Below, piece after piece: positions 16,040 to 24,149 of a stretch of DNA of 64,000 bases (within the stretch, counting starts at the first letter, position 1; the number at the start of each line of letters is the position of its first letter). This stretch comes from an uncultured Allorhizobium sp. (GTDB lineage Bacteria; Pseudomonadota; Alphaproteobacteria; Rhizobiales; Rhizobiaceae). The stretch lies in assembly GCA_958439205.1 (NCBI GenBank), contig OY288189.1, positions 4,469,631 through 4,533,630 of the forward strand. Reading direction: 5' to 3'. Position numbers and translations under genes: made by a program. A model generated the notes under the pieces. It saw nothing but the letters and a program-made list of their open reading frames with translations, made no database searches and was not told the origin of the DNA.

Positions 16040-16753
16040 TCACTCGGTGAGCGCGCCGACGGAAGAGGTCAGGTCTTCCTTCGGACGTTCACCTTCCGGC
16101 TGCGCACCGGTCGTCATGTAGTAGATCGTCTCGGCGATGTTGGTCGCGTGGTCGCCGATACGCTCGATGTTCTTGGCGCAGAAGAGAAGATGGGTGCAGC
16201 TCGTGATGTTGCGCGGATCTTCCATCATGTAGGTCAGCAGCTCGCGGAACAGCGAGGTGTAGATGGCATCGATCTCCTCGTCGCGGTCACGGATCGACTT
16301 GGCCTTTTCGGCCGAGCGCGTCGTGTAGACGTCGAGGACTTCCTTGAGCTGGGCCAGCGCCAGATCCGAGAGATGCTCGAGACCGCGGGCGAGCTTGCGC
16401 GGTACGCCGGTCGCCTGGACGGCGACGACGCGCTTGGAGTTGCTCTTGCCGAGATCGCCGACGCGCTCGAGGTCGGCGGCGATGCGAAGAGCGCCGATGA
16501 TTTCGCGCAGGTCGGAGGCAACCGGCTGACGCTTGGCGATGGTGATCACCGCCTTGTCGCCAATCTCGCGCTCCATGGCGTCCATCAGGACGTCATCGGA
16601 GATTACCTTCTGGGCAAGCGCCGCATCGGAATTCACCAGAGAACGCACGCTTTCGGCGACCATCTGTTCCGCCAGACCGCCCATTTCGGAGATGCGGCGC
16701 ATCAGGAACTTCAGTTCCTCGTCGAAGGCCGAGTAGATGTGAGAGGAGCCCAT
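16040..16753 (-). CDS. phoU: Phosphate signalling protein PhoU
   Basis: A 237-residue PhoU with the two repeated three-helix domains of the family. Metal-cluster motifs are visible as MEREIGDKAVITIAKRQPVASDLREIIGALRIAADLERVGD in the first half (given here only to locate residues about 50-90) and DPRNITSCTHLLFCAKNIERIGDHATNIAETI in the second. PhoU links the Pst transporter to PhoR and keeps the regulon off when phosphate is plentiful. ATG 16753 (MGSSHIYSAFDEEL) is the family start although the frame runs to 16843. It sits between pstB and phoB, 46 and 25 bases away. Confidence 0.95.
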   Translation of the reverse strand: MGSSHIYSAFDEELKFLMRRISEMGGLAEQMVAESVRSLVNSDAALAQKVISDDVLMDAMEREIGDKAVITIAKRQPVASDLREIIGALRIAADLERVGDLGKSNSKRVVAVQATGVPRKLARGLEHLSDLALAQLKEVLDVYTTRSAEKAKSIRDRDEEIDAIYTSLFRELLTYMMEDPRNITSCTHLLFCAKNIERIGDHATNIAETIYYMTTGAQPEGERPKEDLTSSVGALTE

Positions 16754-16799
16754 TTGAAACGTCCTTGAAATTGAGTTCAACCGTGGATGACGTCGAGGC

Positions 16800-17609
16800 T
16801 CAGCCGAAGCGGCCCATGATGTAATCCTGGGTGCGCTGGTCATCCGGATTGGTGAACATCTTGTCGGTGTCGTTCTCCTCGACCAGCTCGCCGAGGTGGA
16901 ACATCGCCGTGCGCTGGGAAACGCGCGCAGCCTGCTGCATCGAGTGCGTCACGATGACGATCGTGAAGTTTTCGCGCAGTTCGTGGATCAGTTCCTCGAC
17001 CTTAGCGGTCGCGATCGGGTCGAGCGCAGAGCAGGGTTCGTCCATCAGGATGACTTCGGGGCTGACAGCCACGGCGCGCGCGATGCACAGACGCTGCTGC
17101 TGACCACCGGAGAGGCCCGTACCGGCCGAGTCCAGACGATCCTTGACCTCGTTCCAGAGACCGGCCTTCTGCAGGGCGGTCGCAACGATCTCGTCCAGGT
17201 CGGACTTGTTGCGGGCGAGGCCGTGGATGCGGGGACCGTAGGCAACGTTCTCGTAGATCGACTTCGGGAACGGGTTCGGCTTCTGGAAGACCATGCCGAC
17301 CTTGGCGCGCAGCTGCACCGGATCGACCTTGGCGTCGTAGATGTTTTCCGCATCGATCATGATGTTGCCTTCGACGCGGCAGCTCGCGATCGTGTCGTTC
17401 ATGCGGTTGATGCAGCGCAGGAAGGTCGACTTGCCGCAGCCCGACGGGCCGATGAAGGCCGTGACGGAACGGGGGCGGATGTCGATGTTGACATCCTTCA
17501 GGGCGTGCTTGTCACCGTAGAAGACCTGCACATTGCGGGCGGTGATCTTGGTTTCAGTCATAGGTGGCGCTTTCGTCGTGGTCATCTTAGTCGCGAGATT
17601 GTTCATCAT
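16800..17609 (-). CDS. pstB: Phosphate ABC transporter ATPase PstB
   Basis: A 269-residue ABC ATPase. Walker A is GPSGCGKST, the Q-loop lies in VGMVFQKPNPFPKSIYENV (typical of PstB), the signature is LSGGQQQRLCIARA, Walker B is VILMDEPCSALDP and the switch histidine is in IVTHSMQQA. It powers high-affinity phosphate import with PstA and PstC. GGAG lies seven bases before the ATG at 17609; a later start such as MTETKITARNV is possible, since the first 16 residues are not conserved. It is 11 bases downstream of pstA. Confidence 0.96.
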   Translation of the reverse strand: MMNNLATKMTTTKAPPMTETKITARNVQVFYGDKHALKDVNIDIRPRSVTAFIGPSGCGKSTFLRCINRMNDTIASCRVEGNIMIDAENIYDAKVDPVQLRAKVGMVFQKPNPFPKSIYENVAYGPRIHGLARNKSDLDEIVATALQKAGLWNEVKDRLDSAGTGLSGGQQQRLCIARAVAVSPEVILMDEPCSALDPIATAKVEELIHELRENFTIVIVTHSMQQAARVSQRTAMFHLGELVEENDTDKMFTNPDDQRTQDYIMGRFG

Positions 17610-17620
17610 GATACAGCTCC

Positions 17621-18973
17621 TTACCAGCGACGCTCGAAACGGCGACGAAGAATGATTGCGATCAGGTTCATCAGGATCAGGAACACCAGAAGGACGATGA
17701 TGGCACCGGAGGCACGCTCCACAAAGGCCGGGTCGCCACGCTGCGTCCAGTTGTAGACCTGGACCGGCAGAGCTGAAGCCGGCTGGAAGAAGCCGTCCGG
17801 CGGACCTGCCGGGTATTCGCGTACGAAGGCGACCATGCCGATCAGCAGCAGAGGTGCCGTTTCACCGAGCGCGCGGGCGAGACCGATGATCGCACCCGTC
17901 AGGATGCCCGGCATGGCGAGCGGCAGGACGTGGTGGAAGATCGACTGCATCTTGGAGGCACCGACGCCGAGGGCCGCATCGCGGATCGACGGAGGCACGG
18001 CCTTGAGTGCCGAACGGGTGGCGATGATGATCGTGGGCAGGGTCATCAGCGTCAGGACGAGACCGCCGACGATCGGCGCCGACTGCGGCAGACCGACGAA
18101 GTTGATCAGCACGGCCAGGCCAAGGATACCGAAGACGATCGAGGGAACGGCCGCGAGATTGGCGATATTGACCTCGATCAGGTCGGTGAACCAGTTCTGC
18201 GGCGCAAACTCCTCAAGATAGATCGAGGTGGCGACACCGAGCGGCAACGCCAGCACCAGGACGATCAGCATCATGTAAGCCGAGCCGATGACCGCAATGC
18301 CGAGGCCTGCCGCCTCCGGACGCGTGTCGGATGCGTCGGGCGCGGTGAAGAAGCCCCAATTGAACTTGGTCACCAGAATGCCGGCTTCCTTCAGCTGGTC
18401 TGCGAGGACGAGCTGTTCCGGCGAGACATTGCGATCAAGAGCAGCACTCTCCATCGTCACGCGACCCTTGTAGTAGCCGTCGATACGGCCACCAGCGAGA
18501 AAGTCGAATGGATAGGTCTGGCCGATGACAGAGGGGTCGGCGAGGACGAAGCGGCGAAGATCGGCGGCCGCTTCCTTGGAAATGAGTTCTGCTGCAGCCT
18601 TTGGCGTGAGACCTTCGGCAACAAGTCCCTTGTCTTCAAGAGCCTTGGCGACAGCCTGCTCGATGAGCGGCGCATAGCCAAAGGTACTGACCTTGGCGAT
18701 CTCCGCTGGATCGCGGTTGCCAGCCTTGTCGAGCCTTGCCGGGTCCATGTAGACGTCGAGCGTGATGAAGGTCTGCTGGAACGACGACAAGCCGTTCGAC
18801 ATGATGGAGAGCAGCAGTCCGATGAGGGCCACGATCCCGAAGGTGACGGCAGCCTTGCCCCACATGCGGAAGCGGACTTCCTCCTTGTTGCGACGGCGCG
18901 TGCGATCATCGACCGTCAGAATGGACTTCTTTTCCGTAGGCATGGGGGCGCCGATGGCGGTGATATCGGTCAT
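17621..18973 (-). CDS. pstA: Phosphate ABC transporter permease PstA (long form)
   Basis: A 450-residue inner-membrane permease. The C-terminal half is a standard binding-protein-dependent permease domain with PLGVATSIYLEEFAP, then the coupling-loop region RSALKAVPPSIRDAALGVGASKMQSIFHHVLPLAMPGI (located about 320-360) and GLARALGETAPLLLIGM. The N-terminal 200 residues contain one membrane span and a periplasmic segment with AEGLTPKAAAELISKEAAAD and NVSPEQLVLADQLKEAG, the extension known from alphaproteobacterial PstA. The classical PstA is near 290 residues. Its ATG overlaps the pstC stop by four bases (ATGA), implying translational coupling. Confidence 0.94.
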   Translation of the reverse strand: MTDITAIGAPMPTEKKSILTVDDRTRRRNKEEVRFRMWGKAAVTFGIVALIGLLLSIMSNGLSSFQQTFITLDVYMDPARLDKAGNRDPAEIAKVSTFGYAPLIEQAVAKALEDKGLVAEGLTPKAAAELISKEAAADLRRFVLADPSVIGQTYPFDFLAGGRIDGYYKGRVTMESAALDRNVSPEQLVLADQLKEAGILVTKFNWGFFTAPDASDTRPEAAGLGIAVIGSAYMMLIVLVLALPLGVATSIYLEEFAPQNWFTDLIEVNIANLAAVPSIVFGILGLAVLINFVGLPQSAPIVGGLVLTLMTLPTIIIATRSALKAVPPSIRDAALGVGASKMQSIFHHVLPLAMPGILTGAIIGLARALGETAPLLLIGMVAFVREYPAGPPDGFFQPASALPVQVYNWTQRGDPAFVERASGAIIVLLVFLILMNLIAIILRRRFERRW

Positions 18974-20442
18974 TCGTACTGCTCCCGGTACTTGCGGACA
19001 ATGTAGAGGGCCACGACGTTGAGGCCGAGCGTGATGACGAAGAGTGTGAGGCCGAGGGCGAAGGCGACCAGGGTCTCGGGGCTGGCGAACTCGGTATCCC
19101 CGGTCAGCTGGCTGACGATCTTGACCGTCACCGTGGTCATGGCCTCGAAGGGATTGATATCGAGTTTGGCAGAGGCGCCGGCGCCGAGAACCACGATCAT
19201 GGTCTCACCGATGGCACGGCTTGCGGCGAGCAGGATAGCGCCGACGATACCCGGAAGGGCTGCTGGCAGCACGACCTGCTTGATGGTTTCCGACTGCGTG
19301 GAACCCAGCGCGTAGGAGCCATCGCGCAGAGCCTGCGGCACGGCGTTGATGATGTCGTCCGACAGGGACGAGACGAAGGGGATGATCATCACACCCATCA
19401 CGAGACCTGCGGTCAGGACGGATGAAGACGAGGTGCCAAGGCCGAGCGGCTCTGCGAAGTAGTCACGCAGGAACGGACCGACGGTCACCAGAGCGAACAG
19501 ACCGTAGACGATGGTCGGGATGCCCGCCAGAACCTCGATCGCCGGCTTGACGATACCGCGGGTGTTCGGACCGGCATATTCCGACAGATAGACCGCGATC
19601 ATGAGACCGATCGGGACAGCGACGATCAGCGAGATGATCGAAACGTAGAAGGTGCCCCAGAGCAGTGGAAGAATGCCGAGTTCGGAGCCACCGCGGAACT
19701 GCGGGTTCCAGACGGTCGAGAAGAAGAACTCGCTCGCCGGATACATGGTGAAGAAGACATAGGTCTCGAAGACCAGCGATCCGACGATGCCGACCGTGGT
19801 CAGAATGGCGACCAGCGAAGAGAGCATGAGCACCGTCTTGACGAAGCTTTCGCTCAGATTGCGTGCGCGCAGGTCCGGGTTGACGCGAACATAGGCCAGC
19901 GGCAATGCGGCAACGGCAAGCGCCAGCACGGCGATCGTCATCAGCAGATGGCCAAAGTCCGACTGGCTCCGATAGGCCTTGGCGGCTTCGAAGACTTCGA
20001 CGGGAACTTCGGCACCGAGAGCCACGCCGACATCGGCGAGCCGGGCACGGACATTGCCGGCATCGAGCGCCTCGACGTCGACATCGGCACCTGCTTCTGC
20101 GGCGCGCGCTTCGACGGCAGTGAGACCGTCGGCAATGCGGCGAACATCCGCCATAACAAGGCTTTGGGCGCCACCTTCAGGCACGACGCTGTCTGGAATG
20201 GTCGCACTGATGCGGCTTTCGACGATGGCCGGCTGAATGAAAAGCCAGGCCATGAGCAGCAGCAGCGCCGGGACGGCAGTGACCAGAGCCACCACCTGGC
20301 CATAGTAGCCGGGCAGAGAGTGAAGCTTCGTGCCGCGCGCGGCCGAAACCGAAAGAGCCTGCCGTCGGCCGAGAACGAAGCCGAGTGCCGCAAGCACTAG
20401 AATACAGAGGACGATGATGCTCGCGTTCATGTTACCCGCCAT
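18970..20442 (-). CDS. pstC: Phosphate ABC transporter permease PstC (long form)
   Basis: A 490-residue permease, partner of PstA. The C-terminal permease domain shows YLSEYAGPNTRGIVKPAIEVLAGIPTIVYG, the coupling segment VPQALRDGSYALGSTQSETIKQVVLPAALPGI and ASRAIGETMIVVLGAG. The N-terminal 200 residues are extra, with three membrane spans and a periplasmic stretch rich in Ala/Asp/Val (EARAAEAGADVDVEALDAGNV), again longer than the E. coli protein of about 320. ATG 20442 or ATG 20430 may be the start. It lies 56 bases after pstS, separated by a strong hairpin that probably lowers permease expression relative to pstS. Confidence 0.94.
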   Translation of the reverse strand: MAGNMNASIIVLCILVLAALGFVLGRRQALSVSAARGTKLHSLPGYYGQVVALVTAVPALLLLMAWLFIQPAIVESRISATIPDSVVPEGGAQSLVMADVRRIADGLTAVEARAAEAGADVDVEALDAGNVRARLADVGVALGAEVPVEVFEAAKAYRSQSDFGHLLMTIAVLALAVAALPLAYVRVNPDLRARNLSESFVKTVLMLSSLVAILTTVGIVGSLVFETYVFFTMYPASEFFFSTVWNPQFRGGSELGILPLLWGTFYVSIISLIVAVPIGLMIAVYLSEYAGPNTRGIVKPAIEVLAGIPTIVYGLFALVTVGPFLRDYFAEPLGLGTSSSSVLTAGLVMGVMIIPFVSSLSDDIINAVPQALRDGSYALGSTQSETIKQVVLPAALPGIVGAILLAASRAIGETMIVVLGAGASAKLDINPFEAMTTVTVKIVSQLTGDTEFASPETLVAFALGLTLFVITLGLNVVALYIVRKYREQYE

Positions 20443-20450
20443 TTCCCCAA

Positions 20451-20486
20451 CAGAAAGAAACCGGCGGCACGAAACGTGCCGCCGGT
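20451..20486 (-). terminator. Intercistronic hairpin between pstS and pstC
   Basis: A perfect 12-bp inverted repeat, ACCGGCGGCACG and CGTGCCGCCGGT with a 3-base loop (20460-20486), is followed on the minus strand by TTCTTTC. It lies 12 bases after the pstS stop and probably terminates part of the transcripts and protects the pstS mRNA end, so the binding protein exceeds the permeases. Confidence 0.75.
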
Positions 20487-20498
20487 CGCTTGATCAGA

Positions 20499-21539
20499 TT
20501 AGTTCAGGGGCGCCATCGGCGTGCGAGCCTTGACGGCTGCCTGCGTTGCAGCCAGTTCCGGGTCAGAAACGAGACCGTAGGCAGCAAGCGGACCATCCGG
20601 GCCAGCCATTTCGTCAGAAACGAAGAACTCTACGTATTCCTGGAGGCCAGGGATGACGTCGAGGTGTGCGTTCTTGACGTAGAAGTACAGCGGACGCGAA
20701 ACCGGGTACTCGCCCTTGGCGATGGTTTCAACCGAAGGAACAACGCCGCCCATGGTGGCTACGCGGAGCTTGTCGGTGTTGTTCTGGTAGAAAGACAGGC
20801 CGAACACGCCGATGCCGTTCTTGTTGGCGTCAACGCGAGCGAGTGTCTCTGTGTAGTCGCCGTCGATGTCAACCGACGTGCCGTCGGTGCGGAGCGCCAT
20901 GCAACCTTCTTCAGCCTTGTCTTCGTCGCCACCGGCGGCGGTCTTCAGGGCTTCGAACGTGCCGTTTTCTTCGCAACCAGCAACGATGACCTTGGTGTCG
21001 AACACTTCGCGGGTGCCGTGCTTGGTGCCCGGAACGAAAGCGAGGATCGGCTGAGCCGGCAGGTCGGCGCGGATTTCATTCCAAGCCTTGTAGGGGTTGT
21101 CGACCAGCTGGCCGTCCTTGAGGACCTTGGCAGCGAGAGCATTGTGCCAATCCGACGGGGTGAAGGCAAATTCCGGACCAGCGATATCCGAGGCAAACAC
21201 GATGCCATCGTAACCGATGCGAACTTCCTGGATGTCGGCTACGCCGTTGGTCTTGCAGAGCTCGATGTCGGACTTGCTGATGCGCGACGAAGAGTTGGCG
21301 ATGTCGATGGTGTTCTCGCCCACGCCTTCGCAGAGCTTCTTACGGCCGGCGCCAGAACCGCCCGATTCAACGACCGGAGTTCCGAAGTCGGTGTTTTCGC
21401 CGAAGGCTTCGGCAACGATAGAGGCATAAGGCAGAACCGTGGAGGAACCAGCAATCTGGATCTGGTCGCGGGCAATGGCAGCGCCGGCGAAGGCCACAGA
21501 GGCCGCCAAGGCAGCTACGGAAAGTTTCAGAGCGTTCAT
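20499..21539 (-). CDS. pstS: Periplasmic phosphate-binding protein PstS
   Basis: A 346-residue exported protein. The signal peptide is MNALKLSVAALAASVAFAGAAIA, after which the mature chain starts RDQIQIAGSSTVLPYASIVAE. The phosphate site is visible in GSSTVLPY, VESGGSGAGRK, NSSSRIS and the TKHGTREVFD segment. It binds phosphate and hands it to PstCA. ATG 21539 has GGGAGA six bases ahead. This is the first gene of the pst operon; a PHO box with three repeats is centred about 110 bases upstream, between phoR and pstS. Confidence 0.95.
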   Translation of the reverse strand: MNALKLSVAALAASVAFAGAAIARDQIQIAGSSTVLPYASIVAEAFGENTDFGTPVVESGGSGAGRKKLCEGVGENTIDIANSSSRISKSDIELCKTNGVADIQEVRIGYDGIVFASDIAGPEFAFTPSDWHNALAAKVLKDGQLVDNPYKAWNEIRADLPAQPILAFVPGTKHGTREVFDTKVIVAGCEENGTFEALKTAAGGDEDKAEEGCMALRTDGTSVDIDGDYTETLARVDANKNGIGVFGLSFYQNNTDKLRVATMGGVVPSVETIAKGEYPVSRPLYFYVKNAHLDVIPGLQEYVEFFVSDEMAGPDGPLAAYGLVSDPELAATQAAVKARTPMAPLN

Positions 21540-21636
21540 GATCATCTCCCAGAATGGGCTTGTGTGTCTTTGCGGCCGTCGCGGCATCTGCCAAGCGTCG
21601 GCAGGTGCGTTCTAGCGGCTCTAGGCTCACGCTTTT

Positions 21637-21665
21637 ATGTCAGTTCAGTGAAACATTTGTGACAA
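21637..21665 (-). promoter_or_regulatory. PHO box with three 11-bp-spaced repeats
   Basis: On the minus strand TTGTCAC, GTTTCAC and CTGACAT occur as direct repeats each separated by four bases (AAAT, TGAA), matching the PhoB-binding pattern CTGTCAT-N4-CTGTCAC. It lies between phoR and pstS, about 100 bases ahead of the pstS start, and explains phosphate-starvation induction of pstSCAB-phoU-phoB. Confidence 0.8.
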
Positions 21666-21726
21666 TTAAAACCATTGAGAAACAATGGGATGCAAAACCA
21701 GTCCGTTTGAAGATTGCGGTTTTATG

Positions 21727-23067
21727 TCAGAAACGGACGGTAAACTCGCTCCCGGTACCGAGCTCGGACTTCACGATTAGGCGGGCGCGGTGGCGAGTGA
21801 GGATGTGCTTGACGATTGCAAGGCCGAGACCGGTCCCTTTTTTCGACCGACTGTCCTCGACATTCACTCGGTAGAAGCGCTCGGTGAGGCGCGGCACATG
21901 CTCCGTCGGGATGCCCGGCCCGTGGTCGCGCACGCTGACCTCCGTCGCACCGCCCGGCTCCTGCCGCAGCGACACCTCGACCACCTTGCCGTCCTGGCCA
22001 TACTTGCAGGCGTTCTCAATCAGGTTTTCGAAGACCTGCACCAGTTCGTCCCGTTCGCCCATCACCTCGACCTTCGCCTCAGGCAGATCGAGCTTGATCT
22101 CCACACCCAGATCAGCGGCAAGCGGTGCAAGACTGTCGCGCACGTGCCCGAGGATCGGCGCCAGTTCCACCTTCTGGTCGGGCGGCAGATGCGCCTTGAG
22201 CTCGAGCCGCGACAGAGACAGGAGATCGTCCACGAGACGGCTCATTCGGTTGGCCTGATCGAGCATGATGGCAAGGAAGCGATCCTTGGCCTTCGCATCG
22301 TCGCGGGCCGGGCCCTGCATGGTTTCGATAAAGCCGCGCAGTGAAGCCAGTGGCGTGCGCAGTTCGTGGCTGGCATTGGCGACGAAATCGCTGCGCATTC
22401 GGTCGAGGCGGCGCAATTCCGAAATGTCGCGGAAGGACAGGAGGAAATAGGGCGTCGCATTCGTATCGTCCGACAGGACGCGGGCGACGCGGACGATATA
22501 GACCCTTTCCGAGGGCAGGCGTTCAGAGTGCTCGATCTGGTTCGGTGCACCCGTTTCGATCGTCTCACGGATCATGTCGAGGATGCCGGGAGATCGCCAG
22601 CGGGTCGAGACATGCAACCCGATCGGCGGCGCGCCAAAGACCTTGTCCGCCTCATTGTTTCCAGCGATCAACTCGGCCTCCGCGTTGAGCACAAAGATCG
22701 GCATGTCGAGAGCATCAAGCGAGGCCAGGATCAGCGGCAGCGGCTCCTGTGGCAGCTCGGACGCGACCTGGACGGGCGCGATGATGGCCTGATCCGCTTC
22801 GGCCGGTAGCTGCCGGAACACGACGAGGAGAAACAGAAGCACGAAAAGCGTGACGGCATAGCCGGTGGCAGCACCGGTTGCCCAGGCACCGAGCGCCAGC
22901 GCGGCCGCAGAGAGAATGTAGACCCAGGCGGACAGAACCCGCCGCAGATCGCCACGCCAACCCTCGCCCGTTTCGCCTGCGTCTGCGTGGTCTGCCCCGG
23001 TGTCGTTTGTCATTGCGCGCCGCGCGCTCCGCTTCGTCATCATCGATGCCTGATAACCGTGATTCAT
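21727..23067 (-). CDS. phoR: Phosphate regulon sensor kinase PhoR
   Basis: A histidine kinase of up to 446 residues. Two hydrophobic segments lie at about 45-85, a PAS-like region at 110-215, the phospho-acceptor H-box SDFVANASHELRTPLASLRGF at about 235-255, and the ATPase domain with ENLIENACKYG (N box), VRDHGPGIP (G1) and KKGTGLGLAIVKH (G2). It phosphorylates PhoB and is held in check by PhoU and PstSCAB. Start is uncertain: ATG 23067 has no clear ribosome site and ATG 23013 is possible. It is transcribed ahead of pstS, and the PHO box after it gives the pst genes their own promoter. Confidence 0.93.
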   Translation of the reverse strand: MNHGYQASMMTKRSARRAMTNDTGADHADAGETGEGWRGDLRRVLSAWVYILSAAALALGAWATGAATGYAVTLFVLLFLLVVFRQLPAEADQAIIAPVQVASELPQEPLPLILASLDALDMPIFVLNAEAELIAGNNEADKVFGAPPIGLHVSTRWRSPGILDMIRETIETGAPNQIEHSERLPSERVYIVRVARVLSDDTNATPYFLLSFRDISELRRLDRMRSDFVANASHELRTPLASLRGFIETMQGPARDDAKAKDRFLAIMLDQANRMSRLVDDLLSLSRLELKAHLPPDQKVELAPILGHVRDSLAPLAADLGVEIKLDLPEAKVEVMGERDELVQVFENLIENACKYGQDGKVVEVSLRQEPGGATEVSVRDHGPGIPTEHVPRLTERFYRVNVEDSRSKKGTGLGLAIVKHILTRHRARLIVKSELGTGSEFTVRF

Positions 23068-23225
23068 GACAGAAGTTACACCACAGGGCCATTGTGCCCC
23101 CTTGCTTATCCCCGGCGCTTATCCCCGCCGCAGGCATCGGGCCCGAGAGAGAACCGGGAGGCTTGAACTTCATTTCGGCTTAGGCTCAAGTAGCGAAACA
23201 AGATCAGACACTGGACAGGGGGAAG

Positions 23226-24110
23226 ATGATGGACGCAAAGACGGAAAGCCGGGCAGTCACCTTGACGGTCGGCGGCAAGCAACGGGTCTACGACATCGAC
23301 CTGCCGGACCTGCCGGACTGGATCGAAGACGAGGCTCTCAGATCCGGTGGCTTTCCCTATGACAAGAAGCTGTCCCAGAAGGACTATGATGCCGAGCTGA
23401 CGGCACTGCAGATCGAACTGGTGAAGGTGCAGTTCTGGATGCAGAAGACCGGCGAGCGGGTCATGGCGCTCTTCGAAGGGCGCGATGCGGCCGGCAAGGG
23501 CGGCGCGATCCATGCGACACTCTCCTATATGAACCCGCGCTCTGCCCGCGTCGTCGCGCTGACCAAGCCAACTGAAACGGAACGCGGCCAGTGGTATTTC
23601 CAGCGCTACATTTCGCATTTTCCGACAGCCGGTGAATTCGTCCTGTTCGACCGCTCCTGGTACAACCGGGCCGGTGTCGAGCCGGTCATGAACTTCTGCA
23701 CGCCTGAGCAATATGAGGGCTTTCTCGAACAGGTGCCGCGCTTCGAGAAGCTGATCGACCGGGAGGGCATCCGCTTCTTCAAGTTCTGGCTGGACACCGG
23801 GCAGGAAATGCAGCTCAAGCGCTTCCACGACCGCCGGCACGATCCGCTGAAATGCTGGAAGCTGTCGCCGATGGATATCGCGGCGCTCCATAAATGGGAC
23901 GACTATACCCAGAAGCGCGACCGCATGCTCCGAGAGACGCATACGGACCGTGCCCCCTGGACGGTGATCCATGCCAATGACAAGCGGCGGGCCCGGGTCA
24001 ATCTGATCCGCCATATGCTTCTGTCACTCGACTACGAGGGCAAGGATCTGGAAAAGATCGGCAAGCTCGACAAGAAGATCATCGGCAGCGGGCCGGACTT
24101 TCTGAAATGA
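23226..24110 (+). CDS. ppk2: Polyphosphate kinase 2
   Basis: A 294-residue class-I PPK2. It transfers phosphate between polyphosphate and nucleoside diphosphates or triphosphates. The P-loop-type Walker A is FEGRDAAGKGGAI, Walker B is VLFDRSWYNRAGVEPVMNFC and the lid region contains RFHDRRHDPLKCWKLSPMD and KRDRMLRETHT. The start ATG follows GGGGGAAG. It diverges from phoR with a 158-base gap that shows no clear PHO box. Position beside the phosphate regulon fits a role in phosphate storage or recovery; the preferred direction and nucleotide cannot be told from sequence. Confidence 0.93.
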   Translation: MMDAKTESRAVTLTVGGKQRVYDIDLPDLPDWIEDEALRSGGFPYDKKLSQKDYDAELTALQIELVKVQFWMQKTGERVMALFEGRDAAGKGGAIHATLSYMNPRSARVVALTKPTETERGQWYFQRYISHFPTAGEFVLFDRSWYNRAGVEPVMNFCTPEQYEGFLEQVPRFEKLIDREGIRFFKFWLDTGQEMQLKRFHDRRHDPLKCWKLSPMDIAALHKWDDYTQKRDRMLRETHTDRAPWTVIHANDKRRARVNLIRHMLLSLDYEGKDLEKIGKLDKKIIGSGPDFLK

Positions 24111-24149
24111 GCATGCGGGCGCAGGGGACCACCCTGCGCCCGCTAAACC

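Noticed and set aside
18762..20400. Several plus-strand frames across pstA and pstC
   Set aside because: They lie wholly inside conserved permease genes and show no domain pattern.
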